64,000 nt of DNA from Geosiphon pyriformis (lineage: Eukaryota; Glomeromycota; Glomeromycetes; Archaeosporales; Geosiphonaceae): NCBI GenBank assembly GCA_016748015.1, contig JAAOMT010000198.1:238894-302893 (forward strand), written 5' to 3'. The position numbers were made by a program, and so were the translations under genes. Positions within the stretch are counted from its first letter, which is position 1, and each line of letters opens with the position of its first letter. Under the pieces are notes generated by a model, which did not search any database, was not told the origin of the DNA, and saw only the letters and a list, made by a program, of their open reading frames with translations. Of the stretch, positions 1 through 12,870 are shown piece after piece.

Positions 1-97
1 GTTGACTCTATGTGACTCAGAATTCTCGAATCTTCGGAGTCAATGAGTGCTACAATTAATATAAAATTATGGTTCTTTTGTGCGTTTGCAAACTTCG

Positions 98-1388
98 ATG
101 GCTAACCGCACAGTTTCTGATGCCATTGCGATTCACGGAACTAATCCACAATATCTGATAGAGAAGATAATAAGGTCCAGAATATACGACTCCTTATATT
201 GGAAGGAGTCTTGTTTTGGTCTAACAGGTAAAGCTAATAAATATATCGATGTAAATCTCTTTTTAAATTAACACCAAGAACTACACTATTATTTTAGCCG
301 AAACTCTTATTGATCGAGCGGCTGCTCTGACAAGTTTTGGGGGTCAGTACGGAAATCAAAAACCAACAGAGTTTCTTTGTCTCGTTCTTAAATTGTTACA
401 ATTGCAACCTGGAAAAGATATTGTAGTAGAATTCCTCAGAAATGAAGACCACAAGCAAGTTTTTTCAATTTCATCGATTTTATTTAATGAGACTCACATT
501 TATCGAATCTATTAATCTTAAAATTTTGAAATATGAAGATACCTTCGAGCTTTAGGGGCTTTTTATCTGCGACTTGTCGGAACTTCTCTTGAAATATATC
601 AATATTTAGAGCCATTACTAAATGATTATCGTAAATTACGCAGGAGAACTTTAGGTAAAAAGAACTCAATATATTATTATGGAGTTCTTTAAAGATTGGC
701 AAGTTTAATTTTTCTATTGGTAGGTGGTGATTTTGATATAATCTCTATGGACGAATTTATTGATGAACTTCTTCGTGAAGAGCGTGTATGTGATACTATC
801 ATGCCTCGTATCACCAAACGCTACGTTCTCGAGGAAAATGAAGAGCTTCCCCCCAGGATCAGTGCTCTGGAGGAAGACTTAGAAGATGAAGAGGATGAAG
901 TTGACTTTTTATCAAAGTCGGAAAAGTCGGCAGATAGAGATAATCATCGTGAAAAAGATGATTATGAATTCCACCAAAATTCTAGGCCTAGAAGTAGAAG
1001 TATTTCTTTATCTTCCCGAGGCGAGCGGCCTCCGCGAAAGTATAGGGATCTTTCTAGGGATGCATACGAGCGAGGTAATCAGAGGCTACGAAATTCACCT
1101 GTCCTGAAATAATATATATTCATATGTTTTTAACTATATATATATATATCAAATTAAGGGCGTACAAGACGTTCCAGATCCCCTGTGAAGAAACCCTCTA
1201 AATCATATTCAATGTCGCGATCCCGCTCCAGGTCAATCTCACGTTCTAGAAATCCACGCCGGAGCTACATTGACCGTAGTACAAGCAGAAATAGGCGAAA
1301 AAGGCATTACTCCCGAAGCCGAAGTAGAGAAACATATCATCATAGAAGATCTTATTCAAAGAGTAGAAGTCCCAGCCGCAGCGGATGA
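98..1388 (+). CDS. PRP38: Pre-mRNA-splicing factor PRP38 (five exons)
   Basis: PRP38 is a U4/U6.U5 tri-snRNP-associated protein needed for spliceosome activation in the nucleus. Exons by protein match and phase: 98-227, 298-454, 539-654, 724-1074, 1159-1388, giving 327 aa. The start is the ATG at 98, opening MANRTVSDAIAIHGTNPQYL, the typical PRP38 N-terminus. The PRP38 domain (about residues 8-175) carries FGLT, KDIVVEF, YLRALGAFYLRL, YLEPLLNDYRK, FIDELL and RYVLEENEELPPR. An acidic stretch follows, then an Arg/Ser-rich tail (SRSRSRSIS) as in metazoan PRP38A. Intron 2 (455-538) begins GCAAGT and is a GC-AG intron: only this junction gives the conserved NEDHKYLRALG. The exon 4 donor (GTAATC at 1075) is the least certain junction; the alternative is an ORF reading on to 1112. 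Family call is very secure. Confidence 0.93.
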
Positions 1389-3855
1389 ACAAAATATATT
1401 TTATGGGGGTGGTATATCTCTTTGCCAATTTTTTGGATTGAACCCGTTTTTTCCATCTCATCCATTTCTTGTTCCTATTAATTCTTTGGGATTTCCGCTC
1501 AGCACTCTCTTCTGGGATAAAAGAAAGTATATATTCCCAATTAATTCAGAAATAATTGCCTAGTGAAACAACAATTTTTTTAAACCAAGCAAAAGATGGG
1601 TATTTTAATCTCCAAAATCAATCTTTAGTCACCCACTCAATTTTTCAATGGAACAATACAAGACTTCTAAGTCGCAATGATTGCTGGAATCTAAAGTTTA
1701 TTATATCATGATCTTGGATTGTTCAATAAATCAATAGGTAAAAAAATATCAAAGCTTCTTTTTTTATAAATTATATATTTACCTTTCCTTTATCGTTGGA
1801 ATTTGATTTTAGGACTTTGAATTCTCGATTTAAAAAGTTCACTAATTGTTTGTGTCAAAATAAAAAACTTTGTAGTAAATTTTGTATTATATTACATAAA
1901 AAAAATATGTTTAAAAATTAGAGACTATTTGTCATCAAAGTTTAATTTAACATGGTTAACAAATATTTACAAGTGGTTTTTATGAAAGTCTGGACATCAA
2001 TGATCAAAAATTAAGTTTTCAATTAAATCCGAATCAGATTAACATATTGATCGCTACAACAAACAAAATGTCAATGATTTTTGTAACACGTATATCCATA
2101 ATATACTAAAATTTAATACAATTTAATAAATATGTGTGTCAAAAATTTAAGAGCTAAATTTTTAATTATTAATAATATTGTTTGTTATTTACAAATAGTA
2201 AAAATAGTTTAAATTAAACGTATATTTTTTTAAATATTATTATTTCATATTAATAATATTTAATATAGATTGAAAAATATTATCAAAATGTTTTAATTAT
2301 TATTATGATTTCAAAAATTTCAACCGGTTATAACTTAAAACAAAAAGTTTTAACTTGTAATAAAAAATTAATTGCAATTTAATTACAATATTAAAAATAA
2401 TATTAATTACAGTATATATATGTAAATTAAAATAATAAATCAATTGGTTTTAATTAAAATTAATCATTATTTCAATTTTATAAAAAAAAACTTTTAAAAA
2501 AATTTATTTAAAAAAACTAATATGTTTAAATAATAGTTAATTCAAAAAATTCAAATATTTTCAAAAACAATAAATTGTTAATAACAAAAAAAAGTTTATT
2601 TATTAATTATTTTAATAATTGAATAATTTATTAATAAATACAAAAATAAATTAACTAAAATTTTTTTAATAAAAGTAAAAAAAAAATAAACAAATTAATT
2701 TAACAAGTTTAATAAACAATATGAAAACATAATGGGCATTAAAGTTTTGTAAAAAATTTTAATTAATAAACAGATATTGTAATATTATTAGATATTAATT
2801 ATTATTATTAATTAAAAATTAAATTTCAAAAATATTAAAAAATATTTTATTTTTTATTTTTATTATTAAAATTGTTTGCTTATTCAATTTTTATTATTCA
2901 ATTATTTAATTTAATTATTCGATTATTTAATTATTTTTAAATTAACTATTATTATTAATTAATATTATATAATTGTACAATCTTTTAAATTTTATAATTA
3001 TTAAAAATATTATTAAAATTTACTATATAGTATTTAATATTACAATTTTATATAATAACAATTTTTAATAAACTAAATAAATGGCTAATTAATTAATTTT
3101 TAATACATAAAAATTTTATTTAAACTAAAATTTAATTATTCAAAATAACAATTTATAAAACTAATAAAAAATTTAAACCTAATATTAAAAAAAAAATTTA
3201 AAATTTGAATTTTATAATAAAATAAAATTAATTGTAAATTTCTAAAATTTTGGATTTAATATTATGTTTTATAATTAAATATTATAAAAAAACAATTTTT
3301 TTTTGCTAATACATAACAATAAATTAAAAAAATTTATAAAAAAAAATTAAAACAAAACTAATTATTTTTATTAATAATATACAAAAATTAATACAAAAAT
3401 TAAAAAATATATATAAATAAAATTTATATATTAATTAATAAAAATATTTTTTCATTTATTTAACAAATGTAATTCAACTATAATTTATTATAAATAAAAT
3501 ACTTTAAAATAGATATAATTTATATTTTAATTATTAATAAATATATTAAATAAAAAAATAAATTAAATAAAAGCAATAATATTATAATATTTTATTTATA
3601 CTTAAAAACTAAAATAATAAATAATAAATAATAAAATTTTGTATATATATAATAAAAAATTTATATAATATATTATTTTTTAATATAATATATATAATAA
3701 AAATTAATTCAATACTTTTAAAGTTATAAGTATTTGTTTTTTAAGCTTTATATTTGTTTTTAAACTGATTAAAATTTTTAAACATAATAATAATTAAATT
3801 ATTAATATATTTAATTTAAATTTTTAAAAAACTAAAATAATTATTTAATAATTAC
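1389..3855. other. Gene-free AT-rich stretch
   Basis: After the PRP38 stop there is a few hundred bases of moderately AT-rich sequence (probable 3' UTR and flank). From about 2,100 it is extreme AT-rich DNA made of A/T runs and TAATTA-like motifs. No ORF, RNA gene or recognisable transposon protein seen on either strand. Confidence 0.7.
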
Positions 3856-4943
3856 AATGCCAAGTAGCTTTGAACACATGTAAATTTGAGTCTTCATTGA
3901 TTTGTTCTGATTTCAGGAATCGGTGCTAGATCGAACATTGCCACATTACTGATGTTATTTGGAATAAGAATTTGAAGGTAAATTGAGTTAAAGTTAAGGG
4001 TCATTTAGGTGTCTCAGGCAATGAGCAAGCTGATGCACTTGCTAGAGCGGCAGCTTCCTTCTCTTGGTGGCTACTTTATAGGATTGGTGAGCATTTTTTA
4101 AGAGGTAGTGGTTCTGTGGTTTTTGGTAATTCAAGACACTTTGTTTGTAATGTTTTTCGGTCTGTTAACCAATTGCATTGGGAGATTAGCTCTGGTTCCC
4201 AGATTGTGGTTGGTAGTTTACATGGTAATATTAATTAGTCCAGATCTTTTTTGGTGTGGCATTCCAATTCCCATATGGCTGCTGGTTCCACTAGTGCACA
4301 AATGGCTGGCCTTTAGACTTACTTTATAAAGGCTCTGCACCACCGTCTTCCTGTGGCTATGTGTAAGCATTTGTATGATAGATGTTATCCCAGCATGATG
4401 TGTTTATTCTGTGGTGATGTCGAGATTTCTGATCACGTCTTTTCCTGCTCCTTTGATGCTGCTGGTTGTTTTCATTTGATGAATACTTTTGCAGTGACTT
4501 GGGAAACCTGTTCTGGTTTATCTTGTTCCTCTTTTTGTGTTTCACAGTTGTTATCTACTTGCACATCTGATGTTGTAACTGATGCAGCTTTGTGTAAGGG
4601 TTTCATTTTCAGAGATTGGTATCAGAAATCTGTTTCCACTTTTAAGGACCCTAAGATGGTGGCTATTAATGTGATGAACTTTGTGCATGATTTTTGTATT
4701 GCATTCCAGGATGATATTTGGCTGGTCTGTGCAAAATACCATGCTGTTATGGAAAGAAATGGGCTGATCTTACATGATGGCTTCATTCCTGTCTCTGTTT
4801 CTGATTTTTCTGAGCAGCTTTTGTCTGGTGTTGTTAGGTTGTTGAGTGTTGCTAAAGCGTTTGGCATCAGTTTTGGGTTTCATAAGTTCTGTTTGTTTTT
4901 CTCTGATACTTGTAATGGGGTTTTGGTTTATATAGGTGTCTAG
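3856..4943 (+). pseudogene. LINE ORF2 C-terminus (RNase H tail and CCHC finger), element A
   Basis: Remnant of the LINE polyprotein end. One reading frame continues from the RNase H HLGVSGNEQADALA motif to the stop at 4941-4943, broken by in-frame stops (for example where other copies read CWIE and WFRS). The last 196 codons (from 4353) are open and contain CLFCGDVEISDHVFSC, the C-X2-C...H-X4-C finger typical of the ORF2 C-terminus in this family. Not functional as it stands: there is no endonuclease or reverse transcriptase. Confidence 0.8.
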
Positions 4944-5066
4944 TGTAGTTTTGACTGGTCTGAGTGGCTGGTTATATGTAGTAAGAGCATGATTCATGCC
5001 TAGTTTAGATCATTTGAATGATGTATTGCACTAGGTGGCGTTTGGACTTCACTCATTAAATATTAA
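3856..5066 (+). mobile_element. LINE element A, 5'-truncated 3' stump
   Basis: 5'-truncated copy of the window's LINE family on the + strand. It starts inside the RNase H domain (CQVALN, matching the SQAALN of element D) and runs through VKVKGHLGVSGNEQADALA, the conserved RNase H C-terminus, to the C-terminal CCHC finger and the family 3' end at about 5,035. A TAATAAAAAAAA-type tail follows. The 5' boundary lies abruptly in AT-rich DNA, as expected from incomplete target-primed reverse transcription. Confidence 0.85.
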
Positions 5067-6100
5067 TAAAAAAAAAAATTACAATAAAAAAATTAAAAAA
5101 ATTAACCAAATTCATTAAAATCCAATTTTTATAACCATAAATTGAACCAAAATAAACAAATTTTATAGTTTAAATTTTAAAAAAGCTAATTTAAAATCAA
5201 ATATCTTTTTAATAAAACCATTAAAAAAACAACAACTTTAACATAAATTATAAATTTAGTAAATTAATTAACAAATATAGTAAAAAACTTTAAAAAAACA
5301 ACAAAAACAGTTTTATAAACTAAAACCAAATAATTTAAACTTTAATACTTGTAATAATATTAATATTTAAAAGTTTTTTATTAAATACAGCTTTTATACA
5401 AAATATTAATTTTAATAATTGTTTTATTAAAAAATTTTTTGTACTTAAAAATAACAATAATAATATTTAAAAAAACTTAAAATATAAACTTTATATAAAA
5501 AATGTTTAATATTTTTTATAATTAATTTTAAATTAATAAAACCATGTAAAAATTAAAAAACAGTTTAAATATAAAATAATTTGATTTTTGTTGTATTATT
5601 AAATATTAAAATAAAGCTTATTTAATTAAAAAAAATTTTAATAACTTGTAACAATTTTTTAAATACTATTAAAAATTATTTTTTTAACAATAATAATAAT
5701 TTTATCATGTATATAATTATAAAATATAATATATATATAAATATATAAATTAATTTAATATTTAAAATAATAAAAAATTTAAAATTTAAAATTTAAAACA
5801 AAAAAAAATTATTATTATTAAAAATATAGTATTTAAAAATATAGTATTTAAAAATTTAGTTTTTAAAAAATAAATATAAAAAAATTAAAAAAGAAATATA
5901 ATTAAAATAGTTTATTAACTTAAAAACATTATTATAAAAGCATTATTTTTAAGCAATATAAAATTTTTATTATTTGGTTAATATTATAACAAAAATAAAT
6001 TTAAATAATAAATAATAATTTATTTAAAATTAAAACATAACATAAAAAATTAATAATATATATTTTGTTTAAAAAATATAAATAATAAAAAACTTGAAAA
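5067..6100. other. AT-rich spacer between LINE A and LINE B 3' ends
   Basis: Extremely AT-rich sequence with short direct repeats (for example AAAATATAGTATTT repeated near 5,820-5,860). It lies between two convergently placed LINE 3' ends. No coding signal seen. Confidence 0.6.
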
Positions 6101-6238
6101 TTTTTTTTTTTTTTTATTCAATTTAACGAGTAAGATCCAAACACTACCTAGTACAATACATCATACAATTGATCTAAACTAAGTGTGAATCATGCATTTT
6201 TTACATGTAACCAGTTACTCAAGCTAGTCAGGACAACA

Positions 6239-9200
6239 CTAAATACTTATATACACTGAAACTATGTTACCTACATTTAAAAAGAATAAACAAGACTTAC
6301 GAAACCCAAAACTAACACCAAATGCATCCACAATATCCAATAACCTAACCATACCAGCCGAAAGCACTGAAGAAGAACCAGAGATTGAAACAAGAACAGA
6401 GCCATCATGCAAAATTATGCCATCTTTTTCCATAACAGCCTGGTGTTTAGCACATATTAGCCAAACATCATTATGAAACACAAGACAAAACTCATGCATA
6501 AAGACCACAATATTCTAAGCTGTAATTTCAGAGTCTTTAAAAACAGCAACAAATTCACAATACCACTCCTTGAAAACAAAGCCCTTATACAGAGCTGTAC
6601 CAACTCCAACATTGGAGACACAAGTAGAAAGCAACTGTAAAACATATAAAGAAGAGCAAGATAAAACCAAGCATGTCTCCCAAGCAGATGCATGAACTTC
6701 CACCAACCGAACATGACCAGCAGCATTAAATAAGCAGAAAAACACATGGTCCGAGACCTCAACATTACCACAGAATAGACATATCACTCTAAGGTAACTC
6801 CTATTATAAAGACACTTACATACAGCAACCAGAAGATGATAATACAATGCCTTTATAAAATATGTTTAGAAGCCAGCAGTCTGAGTATTAGTAAAACCAA
6901 CAGCCAAATAAAAGTCTGGATGCCATACCAAAGAAGATCTAAACCAATTAACATTAGCACACAGGCTGTCTACCAAGACCCAGAAACCAGAACCAACCTT
7001 CCAGTGCACACAGTAAACTGATTGGAAAACACTGTAAACAAAATGCCTAAAATTACCAGACACTGCAATACCACCAGTTCTGAAAAAATGTTTATCAATC
7101 ATGTGAGGAAGATGCATATCAGAGAGCACAGCAGCTCCAGTGAAAGCATTAGCATGCTCATTGTCTAAGACACCAGAGTGACCCTTAACTTTAACCCAAT
7201 TAACTACCAAATTTATGTGACAAATAACATTAGCAATGTGGTAATACTCAATCCAACACTGATTCCTGAAATCTGGATGGATTAGCATGAATTTGGATTT
7301 GCATACATCCAAAGCAGCCTGGCTGTCTAAGAACAAGTTGATCGAACGAGAAAAAGAAACACAGTCAAAAGCCAGAGCAATGGCCTGCAACTTTGCCATA
7401 GTAGAAGAAACCAACCCAGACACCTCCACATCCAAACTCAAATTAATGTCCTCAAAAAAAACAGCAGCACCAGCTTTCATACCAGGAGTACCCAACCCAC
7501 TTAGAAAACCATTCATAAACAAAGAAAGATGACCTGAATTAACCCTTAACAGATGACTATACACAACTTCAAACTTATGAGACTCAAGAACATTAGACAA
7601 ACCAACATCTGGCAACAGAAGATTGCAAACAAAAGATGGTCCAAAACCATTTAGAAAGCAAACAGAAACATTAAACCAATAAGAAACTGGGTCCCAAGGG
7701 TCCAATTTCTTCTACTGCTTAAAAGTCCTCTATTCAAAAACAGAACTCATATGACTGCAAAGCTGCTTAACAAAAGCAATTCCATAATGCCAAAGTAAAG
7801 AAACACATTTGTGAAAAGTGGGCTTATTAAGAATAACAGACATAGGAGTTCCATTTTGAAAATGAAAAGCATTAGTTACAAGACCATCTAAAGAAAGGTC
7901 ACATCCCAAAAAAATCCAAACAACACCAGCCAAAAAATTATCTGAAGGATTGACATTAATATGAGAAGGAAAAAGCAGAGAGTGGCAAAGGCACCAGCTA
8001 AGAACCTGCAAATTATGTGATCTATGTGCAAACAAACAGCCCAAGATACCAACAGAATTGGCAAAACTAACAACAAAAGCTGACTTGTCTTCAGCCTGAA
8101 CCTGTTTAAAAGACTTCAAACCATACAGAGAAGAATAGTAAATAGTATTATTGGGAAAGTTGAGTGGCAAGCCAGATTTAGATTTTAAACTCTTGCAAAT
8201 CATAGTGTCCCACTTTACATACACATTAGTAGAAACAAAACTGAACTAAGTCCTGTAGGCAACAATGGAGTGGAAAACCACTGACACCAAATATGAGAAC
8301 TGTTTGTTAGAGACAGCCTTTCTCAACACAAGATTGGTGAAAAATCAGACATCCAAATGAGCTTTAGCCAAGCTAGGCTTTGACAAACTCTTAGTAAACA
8401 GGAAAATGCCCAGGTATTAATAAGGCTCCTTCTTCTTAGCTATCAAAATGGGCAAACCACTGATCAGCAAACAAAGGTCAGAAACTCTGCAATTAATGAG
8501 AATGGCCACTGTCTTGTCATTATTGATTGAAATGTCATTGATTCGAAAAAATTTGCTAGCAATATTGAGAATATGTTGTGTAGCAGCCTGGCTGTTACCA
8601 ATCCAAATTGTGTCATCAATGAAAGCACCTACAGCAAAAAAAGAAGTCAAATCAGCCCAAGATTCAAAGTAACCAGTTTTGGTTATGAAACAAGAGTCCA
8701 ACCTGTATCCACAGATACTTTCTTGTCTTTTGACTTTACACAAAAGAGGATCATAAAATATATGCCAAAGAAAAAGAGAAAACACCTCCCCTTGGTCCAA
8801 ACCATCATGTATCTGATATTCATTGGTCAACCCAAAATCTGTCATAACTTTGTTAACCTGACCATTGTGAATGCCACCAAAAAACTGAATGAACTTGTCA
8901 CACATCTTTATCTTAACTAAACTCTTCCTTAGATGCTTCCAACCAACAGAATCATAAGCCTTTCGCATGTTCTGCAAAACCAACTACAGCTTATGGTTCT
9001 TTTTCAAGGCATTTTCAATGACTGATTCAATAGCAAAAATAGAAGACTGTGTAGTTGTACTTTTTAAAACAAAAAAATTATTCCCTCTTAGAACATTAAA
9101 CTTACTGTATGCAAAAAAAATTCTGTTTAAAAAAATCTTAGATAGAATTTTGTGAGCTGTTTCAATCAAAGCAATAGAACAGGTGTTTGTGAAAACATCT

Positions 9201-10926
9201 TTCCACTTATACAATTTGGAGATCATTAACACTCAAATCTCCTTCCAAGGCCCAAGAACAGATTCACAATCTAAACAAAGATTCAAAAGCACCAAAAGCA
9301 TATCCAAAACTGGTCTGTCACAATGTTTCCATAATTTATTTGAAATACCAAAGAAACCAGCCACTTTCTTATTAGGCAGATTTGAGATGACATCAGACAT
9401 CTTATTGAAGTCAATTGAGCACATTACACCAGAAAAAGCATTATCAAAAACATACTCCAAAGACTAATATTGGTGATGTCATACACCAGGAACATTAGAA
9501 ACCACATTGTGCTTTCTAGTCCATTCTTCCATGATTACATCCACCTTGGTTCTAACCAAATTAAGTTCCAAAACCAATTTATTATTCATGACCAGATGAT
9601 TCAAAGTCACTTTGCGGAAGGGACATTCCAGCACACTCTTAATAGTATAACACTTGTTCAATTCAAAACTTTCCATCCTTTTATTTATTGCTGACCTAAT
9701 ACTAAATTTCCTAACACATTCCACTTCTGACATTTTGGAGAATCAATACAACTTTCTAACCTTAAACAAAACTGACCAAATGGTGTCAAAGGGGGAACCT
9801 AACAGAAAAAGAGACTTTACCACAGAAGCATTAACCAAATCTAAACTCTCCCACTTGTCAAGCAAGGACATAAATTCTCCAAAAAAATCCAAACAAAATG
9901 CTTTAACTAACTTCAACACTAAGAGCTCTAGCTTGTAAAACTTGGATGACTCCTTAACAAAAATGCAATCATAGTCCTTGAACTACTTCTTCTTAAAAAC
10001 TGCCTCAGCTGACCAACATAACACTTTATAGAGAGCAACCCACATTGCATTCAAGTCTGAACACATTCCGGCCACAAAAAAATCATCATAGAACATAGCA
10101 GCATTTGCTGCCATATTATTTTTAAATTTGGCCTATTTAATATTATCCACACCTTTGCAATTGTATTTTCAACAATCCTTATTTGCCTGTTTGCGAACAG
10201 AGTTTAATTAGACATCAAGTAAACCACCTAAACCCACCAATACTGAGACAGTCTGATAATTAGTATCAAAGTATTTCTTAATACCAAACACACCACAACC
10301 CATCACTACATTGACCAAGTTTGAAGAAATAAGCACATAATCAATTATCTTAACTACACCTTAAGAATTGGACTAAGTTAGTACTTTCCACAAAAGCTTC
10401 TACCCAAGGCATTAACCAAACCAAAATTCAGGCATTTCTTGAAACTTGCATACTTACGAGAACTGTTTTCATTAAAATTATCTCTGATAATGACAAAAGA
10501 AGATTCATTAACAGTCTTTGCTATAAGAGAGTTGATATTACCAGCCTGAGAAAACCAAGCCACTGAAGAGACACCAGTGTACAGCCCCAAAATTGACACT
10601 GAAAGTTTATTTTTGAAAAGCAACTTGATAGACAGGATCTGACCAGGCACTTCTAAAATTTTGCACACATGTCTCACCAAAAAAGAATCCATGACAATCA
10701 CAACACCAGCATCCAGATAACCAGATTCTAAACCAGAAGTAAATACCTGTATACCATTAAATTTGTTAACAATCCAGGAACAAATCTTCTCTTTTAACTT
10801 TGATTTCATGAAAATAGAAACTAAATTGTTCTTTTTCTTATGCCAACAAATGATATCATCCTGTTTTGCAGGATTGTTCATTCCTCTAACATTACAAGTT
10901 GCAACTTTCCAGATTATATCACTCAT
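6239..10926 (-). pseudogene. LINE B ORF2 (endonuclease, RT, RNase H, CCHC finger)
   Basis: Polyprotein relic opening MSDIIWKVATCNVRGMNNPA, the start of an AP-type endonuclease. The endonuclease reads in one frame to about 10,378; everything from 9,733 down to 6,239 lies in a single other frame, so one frameshift fell between them. The RT segment (8983-8417) keeps KAYDSVGW (motif A), GLDQGEVFSLFLW (motif B) and FIDDTIW (motif C). RNase H (7705-6866) has VKGHSGVLDNEHANA, a decayed form of GHxGxxxNExAD. The finger (6847-6515) has CLFCGNVEVSDHVFFC. Remaining stops are mostly at Trp or Gln positions. Confidence 0.8.
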
Positions 10927-12761
10927 TGAGAAAGAAGAGAGGTAGAAACCAAACCAGCATTGTTTATTTTAGCTGAAAGGCTCATAACTGTGATCGAAAG
11001 ATTGTTTAATGTTTCTTCCATTTTTAAGATAACTGTAGAATCAAAAACCACCACTTCCACAATAGTCTTACCACCAGTAGCCACACCCAAACTCTCACTC
11101 ATCACTATATCCGCCCCTTGATTCTGTAATGAAAGGGTCACCAATGGCTGATGTCCAGGACTAAGCTGGAAAACCATTGGCTCAAGTGTGTCCAACCTCT
11201 TAGCCAGTATGTCAACACACTCTGCGAGACTGGTGAGACTGTGCTCAAGAGTGGCAAACCTATCATTCAATTCCAAAGACACCAGCAGAGTAGGCTTTAT
11301 CTCCAAAAAGAAGCCAGCTTTCAACAAAATATTCTGACCAGAAGGAGAAGAAAAAGAAGACTCACCAGCAATTTGTGCTCATGAGACACCACCAAAAGAA
11401 ACAGAATGAGCAACTGGAACCAAGCATTTGATGTATATGGCAGCCAGCCTACTTTTATCCAAGTTTGAAAGAGTTTTCCATAATGAAGCACCAGAAGAAA
11501 CATACTTTTTCTCATTAACAGAACAGGCCAATAATGTGTGGCCCAATTTTCTACACCCAGCACACTTGGCTGAAACAAGATAAGACCAGTGCAGATTTGC
11601 CTCTCTTAGAACAGGTGTGGTCTTTATAATAGCATCCAATGACTCAGCAGAATCAAAACAAACAGTAGTACACTTGGTCCAGGCATAAGAAACCAGGTAA
11701 CAGTCAATTATGCAAGTTTTTCCACCCACTAAAACAACATAATCCCAAATATCATGTGCATTGGTTTCCATTGGCAGAGTGTACAAAAAGACTTTGTAAA
11801 CATCTCATGCATCCCAAAAATCTTTGTCCACATCAGATCTAACAACATGCACTGTATCTTTCTCAATCAGGATAGATCATTTTGCCACAACCAAATCAGC
11901 ATGATTAACCTGTTTAAATTCAACCACCATTTTTTGTCACAGTCCTACCAACTGCATCTTGATCAACTTAATTAATCTGAATTCAGATAGCACAGCACGC
12001 ACAGCCTTTGTTAATGTTCCAATTGGAATTTCCTTTAACACCACAGTCTGATTTAAATGTCCAGATGATTTCTTGAGATTGGTGTTTACTAAAATCTTTG
12101 CTTCTTCAGTCTTTTTTGAAGTCTGCACCAAACTCAATTCAGAAGTGAATGTCACTCTAATAATTCCAGCAAATTTTAAGAGGATAGAGGCTCTTCCAAA
12201 ACCATTGATCTTAGAAAATAACTTTCTGATTATCACAAGCTTTTTCTGAGCAGATTTTCCAACAACATTGTCCAAACCAATGTCCAAAGCAAAAGATTTT
12301 CTAACAAAAACATTAACCAATTTTTTCAAAGGGGGGGGGAAAACCACAGGTTTGTTTAAAAAAATGTCATCACTATCATTGCCCAAAAAGTCAATCTTCC
12401 TTAGTGGCTTACTCAGTGCTTTTTTGGTTAAAATTTTTGAACTTTTAGGAATTTGTTCCAAGTTTCTACCAGCAAGAATGCCATCTTCTCTATAATCAAT
12501 GCTAGTTTCTTCAACCAAAAATTTCTCCTTTATGTCTACACTATCTGATTCAGTAGTATCACCAGTTTCAGAACCCCAAGAATGACCACTTGACACCTTA
12601 GCAGTAGTGAATTTCCTATTACCAATATTATTCTCCAAAGCATTACCTCTCTTCTTTTTTCTAGACTCAGCAGACTTAACACCAATGTTGAAACCAGGCT
12701 CCATAATAGATTTGTTCAGAATGACAATACTAGAGTTAATGGTGGCTTCGTAATCAAGCAA
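10923..12761 (-). pseudogene. LINE B ORF1 (gag-like, zinc knuckle)
   Basis: Gag-like nucleic-acid-binding ORF1. All three open segments (12761-11937, 11786-11379, 11327-10923) share one frame, so the ORF is broken only by in-frame stops. The N-terminal third is Lys/Ser-rich. The middle part carries CAGCRKLGHTLLAC (CX2CX4HX4C). The C-terminal part is predicted helical (repeated Leu spacing, LEHSLTSLAECVDILAKRLD). Two stops sit where the family pattern suggests Trp (GL*QK, AK*SIL). The ORF1 stop TGA (10925-10923) overlaps the ORF2 ATG (10926-10924) as ATGA. Confidence 0.78.
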
Positions 12762-12870
12762 AAATGGTTTGGATTTAATAGACTGAATGATGAAAAAAAA
12801 AAACTTCTTTTAAAAAATACTTTGGCTCTTTTTTGGGAATTTGGGATAAATGAGAGAAAAAAGTTTTTGA

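Larger units (their letters stand above)
6101..12870 (-). mobile_element. Full-length LINE element B
   Basis: Complete but inactive LINE on the minus strand. Its 3' end at 6101-6120 has a T-run on the + strand (a poly-A tail) joined to the family 3' motif (AACGAGTAAGATCCAAACA on +). ORF1 and ORF2 follow in order, then a short A/T-rich 5' UTR up to about 12,870 that resembles the 5' ends of C and D. The 6.8 kb length equals that of C and D, so this is probably a full-length insertion. The exact 5' end is approximate because AT-rich DNA abuts it. Confidence 0.88.

Noticed and set aside
4108-4329. + strand ORF within LINE A
   Set aside because: Out of frame with the RNase H/finger frame that matches the other LINE copies.
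12337-12346. Run of G in LINE B ORF1 as a programmed frameshift site
   Set aside because: The frame is the same on both sides and no other copy has the run; likely chance or sequencing noise.
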